In this document: one piece after another, positions 32,264-40,562 of the stretch
Layout of the letters: each line of letters begins with the position of its first letter
Numbering within the stretch: the first letter of the stretch is position 1
Source: Lysobacter sp. yr284
GTDB lineage: Bacteria; Pseudomonadota; Gammaproteobacteria; Xanthomonadales; Xanthomonadaceae
Assembly: GCF_900107375.1 (NCBI RefSeq)
Contig: NZ_FNPT01000025.1
Coordinates: forward strand, 1-64,000
DNA length: 64,000 nucleotides
Reading direction: 5' to 3'
Translations under genes and position numbers: made by a program
The notes under the pieces: generated by a model
Told to the model about the DNA's origin: nothing
What the model saw: the letters and a program-made list of their open reading frames with translations, nothing else
Databases searched by the model: none

Positions 32264-33229
32264 GTGAACACCGCCGAGGCCGCCCTCAGCCACGCCGCGC
32301 GTGCGTTCGCCTTCGTCGAGGCCGACGCGGCCTGGCGCGCCGCGCTGGACCGCGCCGACCACCTGCGCACCCAGCCCGAGGCCTTGTCCGAATTGTGGCC
32401 GCAGGCGCGGATCGTCGTGCTCGACGCGTCCGGCAACGCCCTGGCCGACGACGACGACGCCCTGCGCGCGCCGCTCGGCCGCGAGCTCAGCGACGGCCCC
32501 GGCGGCCCCGGCGCGGCGATCTTCCTCGGCCTGGACGACGCCGGCGGCGCCTGGTTCGCCATCGATGCGGAACTGGTCGCCTTCGACGCGCCGCGCCGGG
32601 TCGACCTGCGCGCCGCGGCCGCGCACTGGCCGCTGCTGCACGCCAGCGTGTTCGCCCAGGCCCGCGCGCTGCAGTTCTGGCGCAACCGCAACCGTTTTTG
32701 CGGCGTGTGCGGCGGCGCGGTCGCGTTCGAGCGCGCCGGCTGGCTGGGCCGCTGCGGCCAGTGCGGCAGCGAACATTACCCGCGTACCGACCCGGCGGTG
32801 ATCGTCGCGGTCAGCGACGGCGAGCGTTTGTTGCTCGGCCGTCAGGCGGCGTGGCCGCCGCGGCGGTTTTCGGTGATCGCCGGCTTCGTCGAGCCGGGCG
32901 AATCGCTGGAGCAGACCGTGGCGCGCGAAGTGCTGGAGGAAACCGGCGTGCGCGTGCGCGACTGCCGTTACCTGGGCTCGCAGCCGTGGCCGTTCCCGGG
33001 CGCGCTGATGCTCGGTTTCGAAGCGCGCGCCGAGGCCGGCGAACCGCACAGCAGCGAGGAACTGGAGGAAGTGCGCTGGTTCACGCTGGAGGAGATCCGT
33101 GCGGCGATCGCGCGCGGCGAACGCGGCGCGGACGATGGCGAGGGCTATCTGCTGTCGCCGAGCATTTCGATTTCGCGCTGGCTGATCGAGCACTGGCGGC
33201 TGGCCGCCGAGGAACGCTTGCGGCGTTGA
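32264..33229 (+). CDS. nudC: NADH pyrophosphatase / RNA decapping hydrolase, GTG start
   Basis: A 321-residue Nudix enzyme that hydrolyses NAD(H) and removes NAD caps from RNA. A zinc ribbon, CGVC and CGQC about 17 residues apart, is near residues 146-166. The Nudix box GFVEPGESLEQTVAREVLEE is near 207, followed by SQPWPFPGALMLGF, which matches the QPWPFPxS motif that marks NudC. Its GTG start is ten bases after the erpA stop. Confidence 0.95.
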   Translation: MNTAEAALSHAARAFAFVEADAAWRAALDRADHLRTQPEALSELWPQARIVVLDASGNALADDDDALRAPLGRELSDGPGGPGAAIFLGLDDAGGAWFAIDAELVAFDAPRRVDLRAAAAHWPLLHASVFAQARALQFWRNRNRFCGVCGGAVAFERAGWLGRCGQCGSEHYPRTDPAVIVAVSDGERLLLGRQAAWPPRRFSVIAGFVEPGESLEQTVAREVLEETGVRVRDCRYLGSQPWPFPGALMLGFEARAEAGEPHSSEELEEVRWFTLEEIRAAIARGERGADDGEGYLLSPSISISRWLIEHWRLAAEERLRR

Positions 33230-33267
33230 GCGGGATGATGGGTGCGCGGCTGCGCAGCGAAAGGCGT

Positions 33268-33335
33268 CGGGCCTGAAGGGCCCTCCCACAGAGCCATCGG
33301 CCGCAACCTGCTCTTGTGAGAGGGCCTGCAGGTCC
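33268..33335. repeat. Inverted repeat of a third family
   Basis: GGGCCTGAAGGGCCCTCCCA (from 33271) faces TGTGAGAGGGCCTGCAGGTCC (33315-33335). It is a REP-like pair with a different core from the other repeats, in the gap between nudC and the AmpE-like gene. Confidence 0.6.
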
Positions 33336-33440
33336 GCTGCTTTTGTGCCCGCCGCAGCGCTGCATGCCGACGCGACCGCGCCTGCACGCGGCCGCGCTAG
33401 AATCCGGGGGCCAGATTCGCCACGCCAGGAGCGTCGCCCG

Positions 33441-34355
33441 ATGTCCGTCACGCTGATCGCCGCCGTCGTCGCTCTGGTGCTCGGCCATCTCGCCCAATCG
33501 CTGGCCGCCTCCTTGCGTCACTTCGGCTGGTACGACGACTGGCTGCGCTGGATCGATAGCCGCTTTCCCGAGGGCAGCTTCTGGCGCGGACGCTGGGGCA
33601 TCGTCATCGCATTGCTGCCGCCGCTGCTGGCGGTGGGCCTGTTCCAGCTGGCGCTGGTCGAGCCGCTGATCGGCCTGGGCGGGCTGGTGTTCGCGATCTT
33701 CATCCTGTTCTACGCCTGGGGCCCGCGCGATCTCGACCTGGACGTGGAGGCGCTGGCCGGCGCGCGCGACGGCGCCGCCCGGCGCGAGGCCGCCGCGCGG
33801 CTGTGGCCGGACGGCGCGACGCCGGCGCTCGACGGCGGCTCGCTGGTCGAGGCGGTGTTCCGCAGCGCGTTGCGGCGTTGGTTCGGGGTGTTGTTCTGGT
33901 TCCTGGTGCTCGGCCCGATCGGCGCGCTGGGCTACCGGCTGACGGCGCTCGCGGCCGAAGGCGAGGCCTCGCGCCGGCTGCCCGGCGAAACCCTGGCCGG
34001 CGCGCGCACCCTGCTGGCGCTGCTGGATTGGCCGGTCGCGCAGCTGTTGACCCTGGCCCTGGCTCTGGTCGGCAACTTCGACACCGTGCTCGGCGCCTGG
34101 CGCGAAGCCGGCGGCGCGAGCTTCAGCCTGGACAACCGCTTCCTCGGCGCGGTCGCGCGCGCCAGCGTCAAGTGCGAGCTGGCCGAGGAGGCCGCCGACT
34201 ACGTCAACGAATCCGGCGTGCCGGGCCAGGCCGTGGCGCTCGCCGCCGGCGGCGAGGTGCCCGAGCTGCGCGACGCGATGAGCCTGGTCTGGCGCAGCCT
34301 GTTGGTGTGGCTGGCGGTGCTGGCGCTGTTCGTGATCGCCGGCTTCGTCGCCTGA
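33441..34355 (+). CDS. ampE: AmpE-like regulatory signalling membrane protein
   Basis: A 304-residue polytopic membrane protein. LIAAVVALVLGHLAQSLAA, PLIGLGGLVFAIFILFYAWGPRDLD and WFGVLFWFLVLGPIGALGYRL fit AmpE, and a hydrophobic C-terminal helix LLVWLAVLALFVIAGFVA closes it. AmpE belongs to a superfamily with CobD/CbiB, but the length and motifs favour AmpE. In enterics ampE is paired with ampD; no ampD lies beside it here. The role of AmpE is unclear in general. Confidence 0.85.
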   Translation: MSVTLIAAVVALVLGHLAQSLAASLRHFGWYDDWLRWIDSRFPEGSFWRGRWGIVIALLPPLLAVGLFQLALVEPLIGLGGLVFAIFILFYAWGPRDLDLDVEALAGARDGAARREAAARLWPDGATPALDGGSLVEAVFRSALRRWFGVLFWFLVLGPIGALGYRLTALAAEGEASRRLPGETLAGARTLLALLDWPVAQLLTLALALVGNFDTVLGAWREAGGASFSLDNRFLGAVARASVKCELAEEAADYVNESGVPGQAVALAAGGEVPELRDAMSLVWRSLLVWLAVLALFVIAGFVA

Positions 34356-34818
34356 TCCACCGAATCGCGCGGCCGTCGCCGCCGGCCGCGCCGCGGCCCC
34401 ACCCGCACCGGGCGGGCCGTCCGCCAGCTGGCGGTCGCCGGTTACGCACGATTTCGCGGAGCTTCGCGCAATTTCCGCACGCCGCCGCACGGCCAGGGTA
34501 GGGGGGCGTCCGTCGCCCTGCGTTTGACAGTTCAGGTTGCGCAGAAATCGCCAGCCGCGCGAGCCTTCCGCCGTCGGCCACCCCTGACGTCGGAACGCGG
34601 TCCTGCCGAGGGGGCGGGGCCATTCGCGCGCAGCGACGGTCGCAACCGGGCCGGCGCCTTCGGGCGCGCGGCCGCGGCAGCAGCCAGACAGCGGCGACAG
34701 CGACGAAGCAACGCGCTTTACGCGTACACGGGAGCCCGGCGCGAAGACCGGGCCCCGTGGCCGCCTGGCACGCGCTCCGCATCCTGCGCCGGTCATCACG
34801 CTTGCGGAGGAGTCGGAT
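34356..34818. other. Upstream region of the sigma-factor cassette
   Basis: The 463 bases between the AmpE-like gene and the sigma gene hold no convincing gene. A TTGACA at 34524-34529 could be a -35 box, but no good -10 follows. A GGAGGAG lies at 34806-34812. Confidence 0.45.
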
Positions 34819-35574
34819 TTGGCGAATCGCTACACCTCGGTGTTCCAGTTCGGCTTGAACGAAGCCGGCATGGGCCAGATCGCAATGGCGCCGGTCAACG
34901 GCGCGCAGGATCGGTCGGGCTTGGAGAGGGGCTTCGTTCGCCCGGCCACGGAGGCTGGGCTAGTATCGAAGCAGATAACCGGGGCGTGGGCGAAGGTGGA
35001 CGTGGGCGAGGAGTCATCGGCAGCGAACCAACCCGCGACGGCGCAGCAGGACGGCGATCATTTCGTCGGATTCCTGCGCGACAACCGCGAGGCCTTGATC
35101 GCCTTCCTGCGCAAGTCGGCGGCGTCGCACGAGGACGCGCAGGACATCGCCCAGGAAACGATGATGCGCATGCTGCGTTATCGCGACCAGCCCGCCGACG
35201 CGTTGAAGATCCTGATGTACCGCATCGCGATCAATGCGCTGAACGATCGCGGACGCCGGCAGAAGACCCGGCACGCGCCGGAGCACGTGAGCCTGGACGA
35301 GGACTATCACGCGCTGCCGTCGCCCGAACCCAGCCACGACCAGCGCGTGGCGACCGAGCAGGAACTGGCGCTGGTGCGCACGGCGATCATGCAATTGCCG
35401 GTGCGCAGCCGCCAGATCTACCTGCTCAACCGCATCAACGGAATGAGTTACACGCAGATCGCAAAACACTGCGGCATTTCTGTAAAGGCGGTGGAGAAGA
35501 ATATCGGCCGGGCGCTCGCGCTGTTGCGCGCGCGCATGAAGGAAAGCGGCTACGAGACCTTGCACGAGCCATGA
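34819..35574 (+). CDS. ECF sigma factor, FecI-like
   Basis: A 251-residue frame with a TTG at 34819 behind GGAGGAG. The sigma domains occupy the last 180 residues: region 2 (FLRDNREALIAFLRKSAASHEDAQDIAQET, in parts) and region 4 (LPVRSRQIYLLNRINGMSYT, then AKHCGISVKAVEKNIGRAL). Homologues usually start a few residues before region 2, so GTG at 34996 or 35002 is a real alternative; TAGTAT at 34961 could then be a -10 box. The anti-sigma gene overlaps its stop by ATGA. It likely controls the TonB receptor downstream. Confidence 0.88.
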   Translation: MANRYTSVFQFGLNEAGMGQIAMAPVNGAQDRSGLERGFVRPATEAGLVSKQITGAWAKVDVGEESSAANQPATAQQDGDHFVGFLRDNREALIAFLRKSAASHEDAQDIAQETMMRMLRYRDQPADALKILMYRIAINALNDRGRRQKTRHAPEHVSLDEDYHALPSPEPSHDQRVATEQELALVRTAIMQLPVRSRQIYLLNRINGMSYTQIAKHCGISVKAVEKNIGRALALLRARMKESGYETLHEP

Positions 35575-36587
35575 ATACGACACAGCCCACATCGACGAAC
35601 GCTACCGCCCCTGCCGTCGCCGACGCGGACGAAGGCAGCGCGGAAGCCTGGGTGGCGCGGCTGGATTCGCCCGAATGCACGGCGCGCGAACGCGCCGAAT
35701 TCGAGCGCTGGCTCGACGCGTCCGCGGACAACGTGACCGCATACGTCGAGGCCGAACGCGTGCACCAAGCCGCCGCGCAGCTGGCCGGCGACGAGATGCT
35801 GCAGGCCGCCGCGCGCATCGCCTGGCGCCAGAGCGGACGCGAAAGCGCGCGCTCGCGCTGGTGGGTGCCGACGACGATGGTCGCGTCCTTGCTGGTCGCC
35901 ACCGTGGTCGGCGTGGGCTGGCTGCGTTCGCCGGCGCCGGCCGACACCGTTCGCTACGTCACCCAGGTCGGCGAGCAGCGCTCGCTGCGGCTGGCCGACG
36001 GCACCCAGGTCATGCTCGATACCGACTCGATGATCCTCGCGCGCTTCGACGGCGAGCGCCGCGAGGTCGAGGTCGACCGCGGCCGGGTCCAGTTCCAGGT
36101 CGCCGCCGATCCGGCGCGGCCGTTCTCGGTCAAGGCCGGCACCGGCACCATCCGCGACATCGGCACCACCTTCCAGGTCAGCAAGAACGGCAGCGAGGTC
36201 AACGTCGGCCTGATCGAGGGCGCGGTGATGATCTCCAACGGCCTGGCCCAGGCCGGCAGCGCGCTGCGTCCGGGCCAGCAGCTCAGCTACGACCACAGCG
36301 GCCGGATGACCCCGCCCGAGCCGCTCGACCTCAGCGTCGCCCAGTCCTGGCCGGGCGGCGACCTGGTGTTCAAGAACCGGCGCCTGGACGCGTTGCTCAC
36401 CGAGATGAACCGCTACTCGGCGACCAAGCTGCGGCTGGCCGACCCGAACCTGGGCAAGATCACGGTCAGCGGCGTGTTCCACATCGGCGACCAGGCTGCG
36501 CTGCTGGAAGCGCTGGAGCAGGGCTGGTCGCTGAAGGCCGAACGCGCGACGGACGACGAAATCGTCCTGCATCGCAATCCGGGTTGA
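35571..36587 (+). CDS. FecR-like anti-sigma regulator
   Basis: A 338-residue inner-membrane protein. The cytoplasmic anti-sigma part has AEAWVARLDSPECTARERAE and RWLDASADNVTAYVEAE near residues 25-65. One membrane helix (TTMVASLLVATVVGVGWL) lies near 101-118. The periplasmic FecR domain has QRSLRLADGTQVMLDTDS and ARPFSVKAGTGTIRDIGTTF, and the end (LDALLTEMNRYS, KITVSGVFHIGD) is STN-like. It is coupled to the sigma gene by ATGA and followed by a TonB receptor with an STN domain. Confidence 0.92.
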   Translation: MNTTQPTSTNATAPAVADADEGSAEAWVARLDSPECTARERAEFERWLDASADNVTAYVEAERVHQAAAQLAGDEMLQAAARIAWRQSGRESARSRWWVPTTMVASLLVATVVGVGWLRSPAPADTVRYVTQVGEQRSLRLADGTQVMLDTDSMILARFDGERREVEVDRGRVQFQVAADPARPFSVKAGTGTIRDIGTTFQVSKNGSEVNVGLIEGAVMISNGLAQAGSALRPGQQLSYDHSGRMTPPEPLDLSVAQSWPGGDLVFKNRRLDALLTEMNRYSATKLRLADPNLGKITVSGVFHIGDQAALLEALEQGWSLKAERATDDEIVLHRNPG

Positions 36588-36679
36588 GCCCCCTGGCCGC
36601 TGCGGCGGTGATATGGTTGGACAGCGCCAACAACAGGGGGCGCACGGTTCAGCTGTAGCCCGATCGATGCGGTTGGTGG

Positions 36680-39556
36680 ATGGCCAAGATTTCCCATGCG
36701 TTCATCGTTTCCGTCGCGCTGACGTTTTCGCCCGTTGCCGGGGCTTTGCCGGCCGCCCAGGGCGATATTCCAGCCGATGGCTACACCATTTCCCCCGGCG
36801 CGTTGGACGACGCGCTGAACGCGTTCGCCACCCGTAATCGTTTGCAGCTGATCTATTCGCCGGCCCTGGTGGCGCGGCGGCGCACCGCCGGCCTGCGCGG
36901 CCGGCCGCCGATGCGCGAGGGATTGGCCCAGTTGCTGGAGGGAACCGGCCTCACCGCGGTGGCCGTAAAAGCCAATGTCTACTTGCTGCAGCCGGCGCCG
37001 CGTCCGCGCCCGCGGCCGCAGCCGGCGATACAGACCGGGACCCCGCCGGCGCCGGCCCCGCGCGGGCCGACCACGACCGAACTCGACACCGTCCACGTCA
37101 CCGGCTCGCGCATCGGCCGGGCCGCGTTCGAAAGCTCGCTGCCGCTGACCCTGATCACCAACGAACAGATCCGCTCCAGCGGCCACCAGACCCTGTTCGA
37201 CGTGCTGCGGCTGCTGCCGGGCATGAGCGGCCACCACCCGCGCAACGTCGCCACCGAGAACGGCGCCAGCCAGGTGCCGTCGGCGGCCGCCGCCTCGGCC
37301 AGCCTGTATTCGCTGGGGCCGCGCGCGACCTTGTTCCTGGTCGACGGCCGGCGCATGGCCAACTACGGCCTGGTCTCGACCGACTACGGCGCGCTGACCG
37401 ACCTCAACGGCATTCCGCTGAGCATGGTCGACCACATCGAGATCGCCCACGGCGGCGCCTCGGCGATCTACGGCGCCGACGCCATGGCCGGGGTGGTCAA
37501 CATCATCCTCAAGAAGGACTACCGCGGCGCCGAGGTCGGCACCAGCTACGGCGTGTCCGAGCGCGGCGACGCCGAGCAGCAGCGCCAGTACGCCAGCTTC
37601 GGCGAGCAGACGCCCGGCGGCGGCAGCGTGTTCGTCAGCGTCGATCATTTCACCCGCAATCCGCTGATCGGCAGCCAGCGCAAGTGGGCGACGATGGACC
37701 AGCGCTTGAGCGGGCAGGCCGATAGGCGCTATCGCGCCGGGTACTTCGACGAGTACTACCGGTTCACGCCGATCGAAGGTTGCGAGAAACCGACCGAGCC
37801 GGGCGTGGTGGACGTGCAGGCGCGTTGTTCGCTGGACTTGGCCCGCTACGTCAGCCTGCAGCCGGGCATCACCAGCAATGCGCTGTACACCTATTTCCGC
37901 CAGCCCTTCGGCACGGACAAGGAGTTCTACGCCGACCTGCGCGCGACCCGGGTCGGCCTGGAGGTGCAGAACCCGCCGTTCAATGCGGCCCTGGGGCTGC
38001 CGACCGCGCATCCAGACTCGGCGGGCGACCAGTATCTGAATTACTGGTTCTCCGACGTCGGCCCGATCCGCAGCCGCAGCGTCACCACGACCCGCGACTT
38101 CACCGTCGGCGTGAAAGGCCTGCGCGACAAGTGGGAATGGGACGTCAGCCTCGCCCAGCGCCGCAACAAGGTGGCCAACCGCATCACCGGCCTGATCAAC
38201 ATGCCGGCGGTGACGCAGGAAGTCCAAACCATGTCCCTGCGCTTCGACAAGGCCGCGACCAACGAGCCCAAGGTGCTGGCCGAAATCGCGCCGCAGACCA
38301 CCATGGGCGGCGAGATCGTGCTCGACATGTTCTCCGCCAGCGTCGAGGGCCCGTTGTTCGAACTGCCGGCCGGCGAGGCCCGGCTGGCCGGCGGCGTCGA
38401 GGCGCGGCGCGAAGTGCTGCGCGCGCGGCCCGACGACGACTTCGTCCAGGGTCATGTGGCGTTGGCCCAGGAGTTCGACGCGCGCCGCGCCAGCCGCAAC
38501 ACCTCGGCGCTGTACGGCGAGGTCGACGTGCCGCTGCTGCAGAAGCTGTGGTTGAACGCGGCCTGGCGCCTGGACCGCAGTTCGGGCTACGGCAGCCAGA
38601 TCTCGCCCATGTACGGCCTGCGCTGGCAGCCGCTGCAATCGCTGGTGCTGCGCGCGTCGATGGGCGAGGGCTATCGCGCGCCGACCCTGGCCGAGTTGCG
38701 GCGGCCGCTGACGATCGGCAACAAGCAGGCGCTGATCGAAGCCGCCGACAGCCCGGCGCCGTGCGCGGTGCCGCTGTTCGACGAGGACGGCAACGAGATC
38801 GGGCTGTGCCAGGTCGAGGTCTTCGGCGGGATCAACGCCAAGCTGCGTCCGGAAACCTCCACCAGCCGCAACTTCGGCGTGGTCTGGACGCCGAGCGAAG
38901 AACTGGCGATCAGCCTGGACCGCTACCGCATCCATCGCCGCAACGAGATCGTCGCCACCGCTTCGGTCGAGTACCCGAACCTGTTCCCGCAGCAGGGCGT
39001 GCTCGACGGGTTCGGCCAGCTCAGCGGCATCACCCGGCAACTCGACAACTACGGCAGCACCGACGTGCGCGGCTGGGAGCTGAGCGTCGAGTACCGCGTG
39101 CCGACGCAGCGTTGGGGCAATCTTGCCTTCCGCCTCAACGGCCATTATCTCGACACCTTGCGGCGCGGCGTGCATCCGCAGGTGGCGGAGCTGGATTACT
39201 CCGGTTTCGGCACGCCCAACCGCACCGTGCTCGGCAGCGTGCGCTGGGCCTACCGCGACTGGAACGCCACGCTCAATCTTCGCTACATGGGGCCGGCGAC
39301 GGTGTACAAGAGCGCGCCGGACGTCGCCTGTCCGCGATCGACCCGCTACCGCACGATCTGCAGCACCCCCAGCGCGACCCTGCTCGGCCTGGACCTGACC
39401 TACGGCGGCTTCGACAAGTGGCTGCTCGGCGTGAACATCAGCAACCTCAACGACCGCCGGCCGGTCAACTACGACTACAACGCCGGCGGCTACAGCCTGG
39501 TCGACGACGATCCGGTCGGGCGCTATTACCTGGTCAGCGCGATGTATCGGTTCTGA
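36680..39556 (+). CDS. TonB-dependent receptor with STN signalling domain
   Basis: A 958-residue outer-membrane protein. A signal peptide ends near GALPAAQ. An STN domain follows (YTISPGALDDALNAFATRN, LEGTGLTAVAVKANVYLL) at about 35-105, then a Pro-rich spacer. The plug has VHVTGSRIGRAAFESSLPLT and HIEIAHGGASAIYGADAMAG. The beta barrel ends in RYYLVSAMYRF. The STN domain and upstream sigma/FecR genes make it a transducer that can signal substrate arrival. The substrate is unknown, and the plug and barrel resemble the large Xanthomonadaceae carbohydrate/peptide receptors as well as siderophore types. Confidence 0.92.
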   Translation: MAKISHAFIVSVALTFSPVAGALPAAQGDIPADGYTISPGALDDALNAFATRNRLQLIYSPALVARRRTAGLRGRPPMREGLAQLLEGTGLTAVAVKANVYLLQPAPRPRPRPQPAIQTGTPPAPAPRGPTTTELDTVHVTGSRIGRAAFESSLPLTLITNEQIRSSGHQTLFDVLRLLPGMSGHHPRNVATENGASQVPSAAAASASLYSLGPRATLFLVDGRRMANYGLVSTDYGALTDLNGIPLSMVDHIEIAHGGASAIYGADAMAGVVNIILKKDYRGAEVGTSYGVSERGDAEQQRQYASFGEQTPGGGSVFVSVDHFTRNPLIGSQRKWATMDQRLSGQADRRYRAGYFDEYYRFTPIEGCEKPTEPGVVDVQARCSLDLARYVSLQPGITSNALYTYFRQPFGTDKEFYADLRATRVGLEVQNPPFNAALGLPTAHPDSAGDQYLNYWFSDVGPIRSRSVTTTRDFTVGVKGLRDKWEWDVSLAQRRNKVANRITGLINMPAVTQEVQTMSLRFDKAATNEPKVLAEIAPQTTMGGEIVLDMFSASVEGPLFELPAGEARLAGGVEARREVLRARPDDDFVQGHVALAQEFDARRASRNTSALYGEVDVPLLQKLWLNAAWRLDRSSGYGSQISPMYGLRWQPLQSLVLRASMGEGYRAPTLAELRRPLTIGNKQALIEAADSPAPCAVPLFDEDGNEIGLCQVEVFGGINAKLRPETSTSRNFGVVWTPSEELAISLDRYRIHRRNEIVATASVEYPNLFPQQGVLDGFGQLSGITRQLDNYGSTDVRGWELSVEYRVPTQRWGNLAFRLNGHYLDTLRRGVHPQVAELDYSGFGTPNRTVLGSVRWAYRDWNATLNLRYMGPATVYKSAPDVACPRSTRYRTICSTPSATLLGLDLTYGGFDKWLLGVNISNLNDRRPVNYDYNAGGYSLVDDDPVGRYYLVSAMYRF

Positions 39557-39679
39557 GCCGCAGGCGTCGCCGGCGCGGCGGCGCGAGCGTGGCGCGGCAG
39601 AACGGCGTGGCGGCGATGGCGATTGCGGCGATGACGGCGGCCGCGATCGCGCGGCGGCCGCGGACGAAGCCGGTGCGGC

Positions 39680-40099
39680 TCAGCCCGGCGCGAGCCAGGA
39701 GAACGGCGGCCACGGCAGGTTGCGCAGCACCCAGAAGCCGCCGAGCAGCGGCAGCCAGAACTTCGCGCTGGTCAGCGCGGCGATCGCCCGCTGCGGTACC
39801 GGCAGGCGATAGCCCAGGCTGTGCAGCACCAGCAGCGGCAGGATCAGCAGCAGCACCGGCAGCAACGGGTTCATCGCCACCGCCTGGGCGAGGTCGCCGT
39901 GGACCAGCGCGTGCGCGGCGCGGGTCATGCCGCAGCCCGGGCAGTACAGCCCGGTGAAGTGATAGAACATGCAGCCCGGCAGCGGGCTGCCGGTGGCATT
40001 GGGATCGACCCGCTGCAGCACCCACGCGCCGGCCGCGGCGACCGCGCCGCCGGCGGCGACGGTCGCGGCGAGCGCGTAATGGCGGGCGGGCGCTTGCAT
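39680..40099 (-). CDS. DUF2752 family membrane protein
   Basis: A 139-residue protein with three hydrophobic segments. The signature GCMFYHFTGLYCPGCGMTRA near residue 42 (CPGCGxTR) defines the DUF2752 family, and MNPLLPVLLLILPLLVLHSL follows. The function is unknown. It lies 30 bases downstream of the CD225-type gene, so the two are probably cotranscribed. Confidence 0.9.
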   Translation of the reverse strand: MQAPARHYALAATVAAGGAVAAAGAWVLQRVDPNATGSPLPGCMFYHFTGLYCPGCGMTRAAHALVHGDLAQAVAMNPLLPVLLLILPLLVLHSLGYRLPVPQRAIAALTSAKFWLPLLGGFWVLRNLPWPPFSWLAPG

Positions 40100-40129
40100 G
40101 GCGGCGGTGCGGACGCGGGCGGCGCGGGC

Positions 40130-40462
40130 TCAGCGGCCCTGCGCGCGCTGCACCTGCTCCAGGAACTCCTGCGACATGAACGATGCGCCGTTGATGAAGA
40201 ACGACACGGCCGTCCACAGCACGCCGATGGCGACCAGCGCGGTGCCGATCCAGCACCACAGCTTGGCCTGCTCGGACGCGCGGCGCGCGCCGGCCTCGTC
40301 GCCGGCGGCGAACTTGCTGCCCACCTGGCTGCCGAACACGATCGCCACCACGCCCGGCGCGGCGCCGATCAGGCAGCAGAAACAGGCGCCCAGGACGGTG
40401 ACGATGATCGACCAGACCAGGTAATTCGGATACGGCGACCCGGCGACGACGGGCTGATTCAT
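40130..40462 (-). CDS. CD225/dispanin family membrane protein
   Basis: A 110-residue protein. YLVWSIIVTVLGACFCCLIG is the family's first membrane segment with its Cys cluster, followed by GVVAIVFGSQVGSKFAAGD and a second helix WCWIGTALVAIGVLWTAVSF. It is the bacterial relative of interferon-induced membrane proteins. The function in bacteria is unknown. It is cotranscribed with DUF2752 downstream. Confidence 0.9.
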   Translation of the reverse strand: MNQPVVAGSPYPNYLVWSIIVTVLGACFCCLIGAAPGVVAIVFGSQVGSKFAAGDEAGARRASEQAKLWCWIGTALVAIGVLWTAVSFFINGASFMSQEFLEQVQRAQGR

Positions 40463-40562
40463 GGCGGACTCTCCCCTGAGCCTTCGATCCGCGCCGGAAC
40501 GGCGGCGGCTGCGGGCATCCTAGCAGCGCCGGCGCCGCAGCGGCATCACCGCGGCGGCCGGC

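Noticed and set aside
33441-34355. Cobalamin biosynthesis protein CobD/CbiB
   Set aside because: AmpE and CbiB share a superfamily, but the N-terminus and length fit AmpE, and no cobalamin synthesis genes are adjacent.
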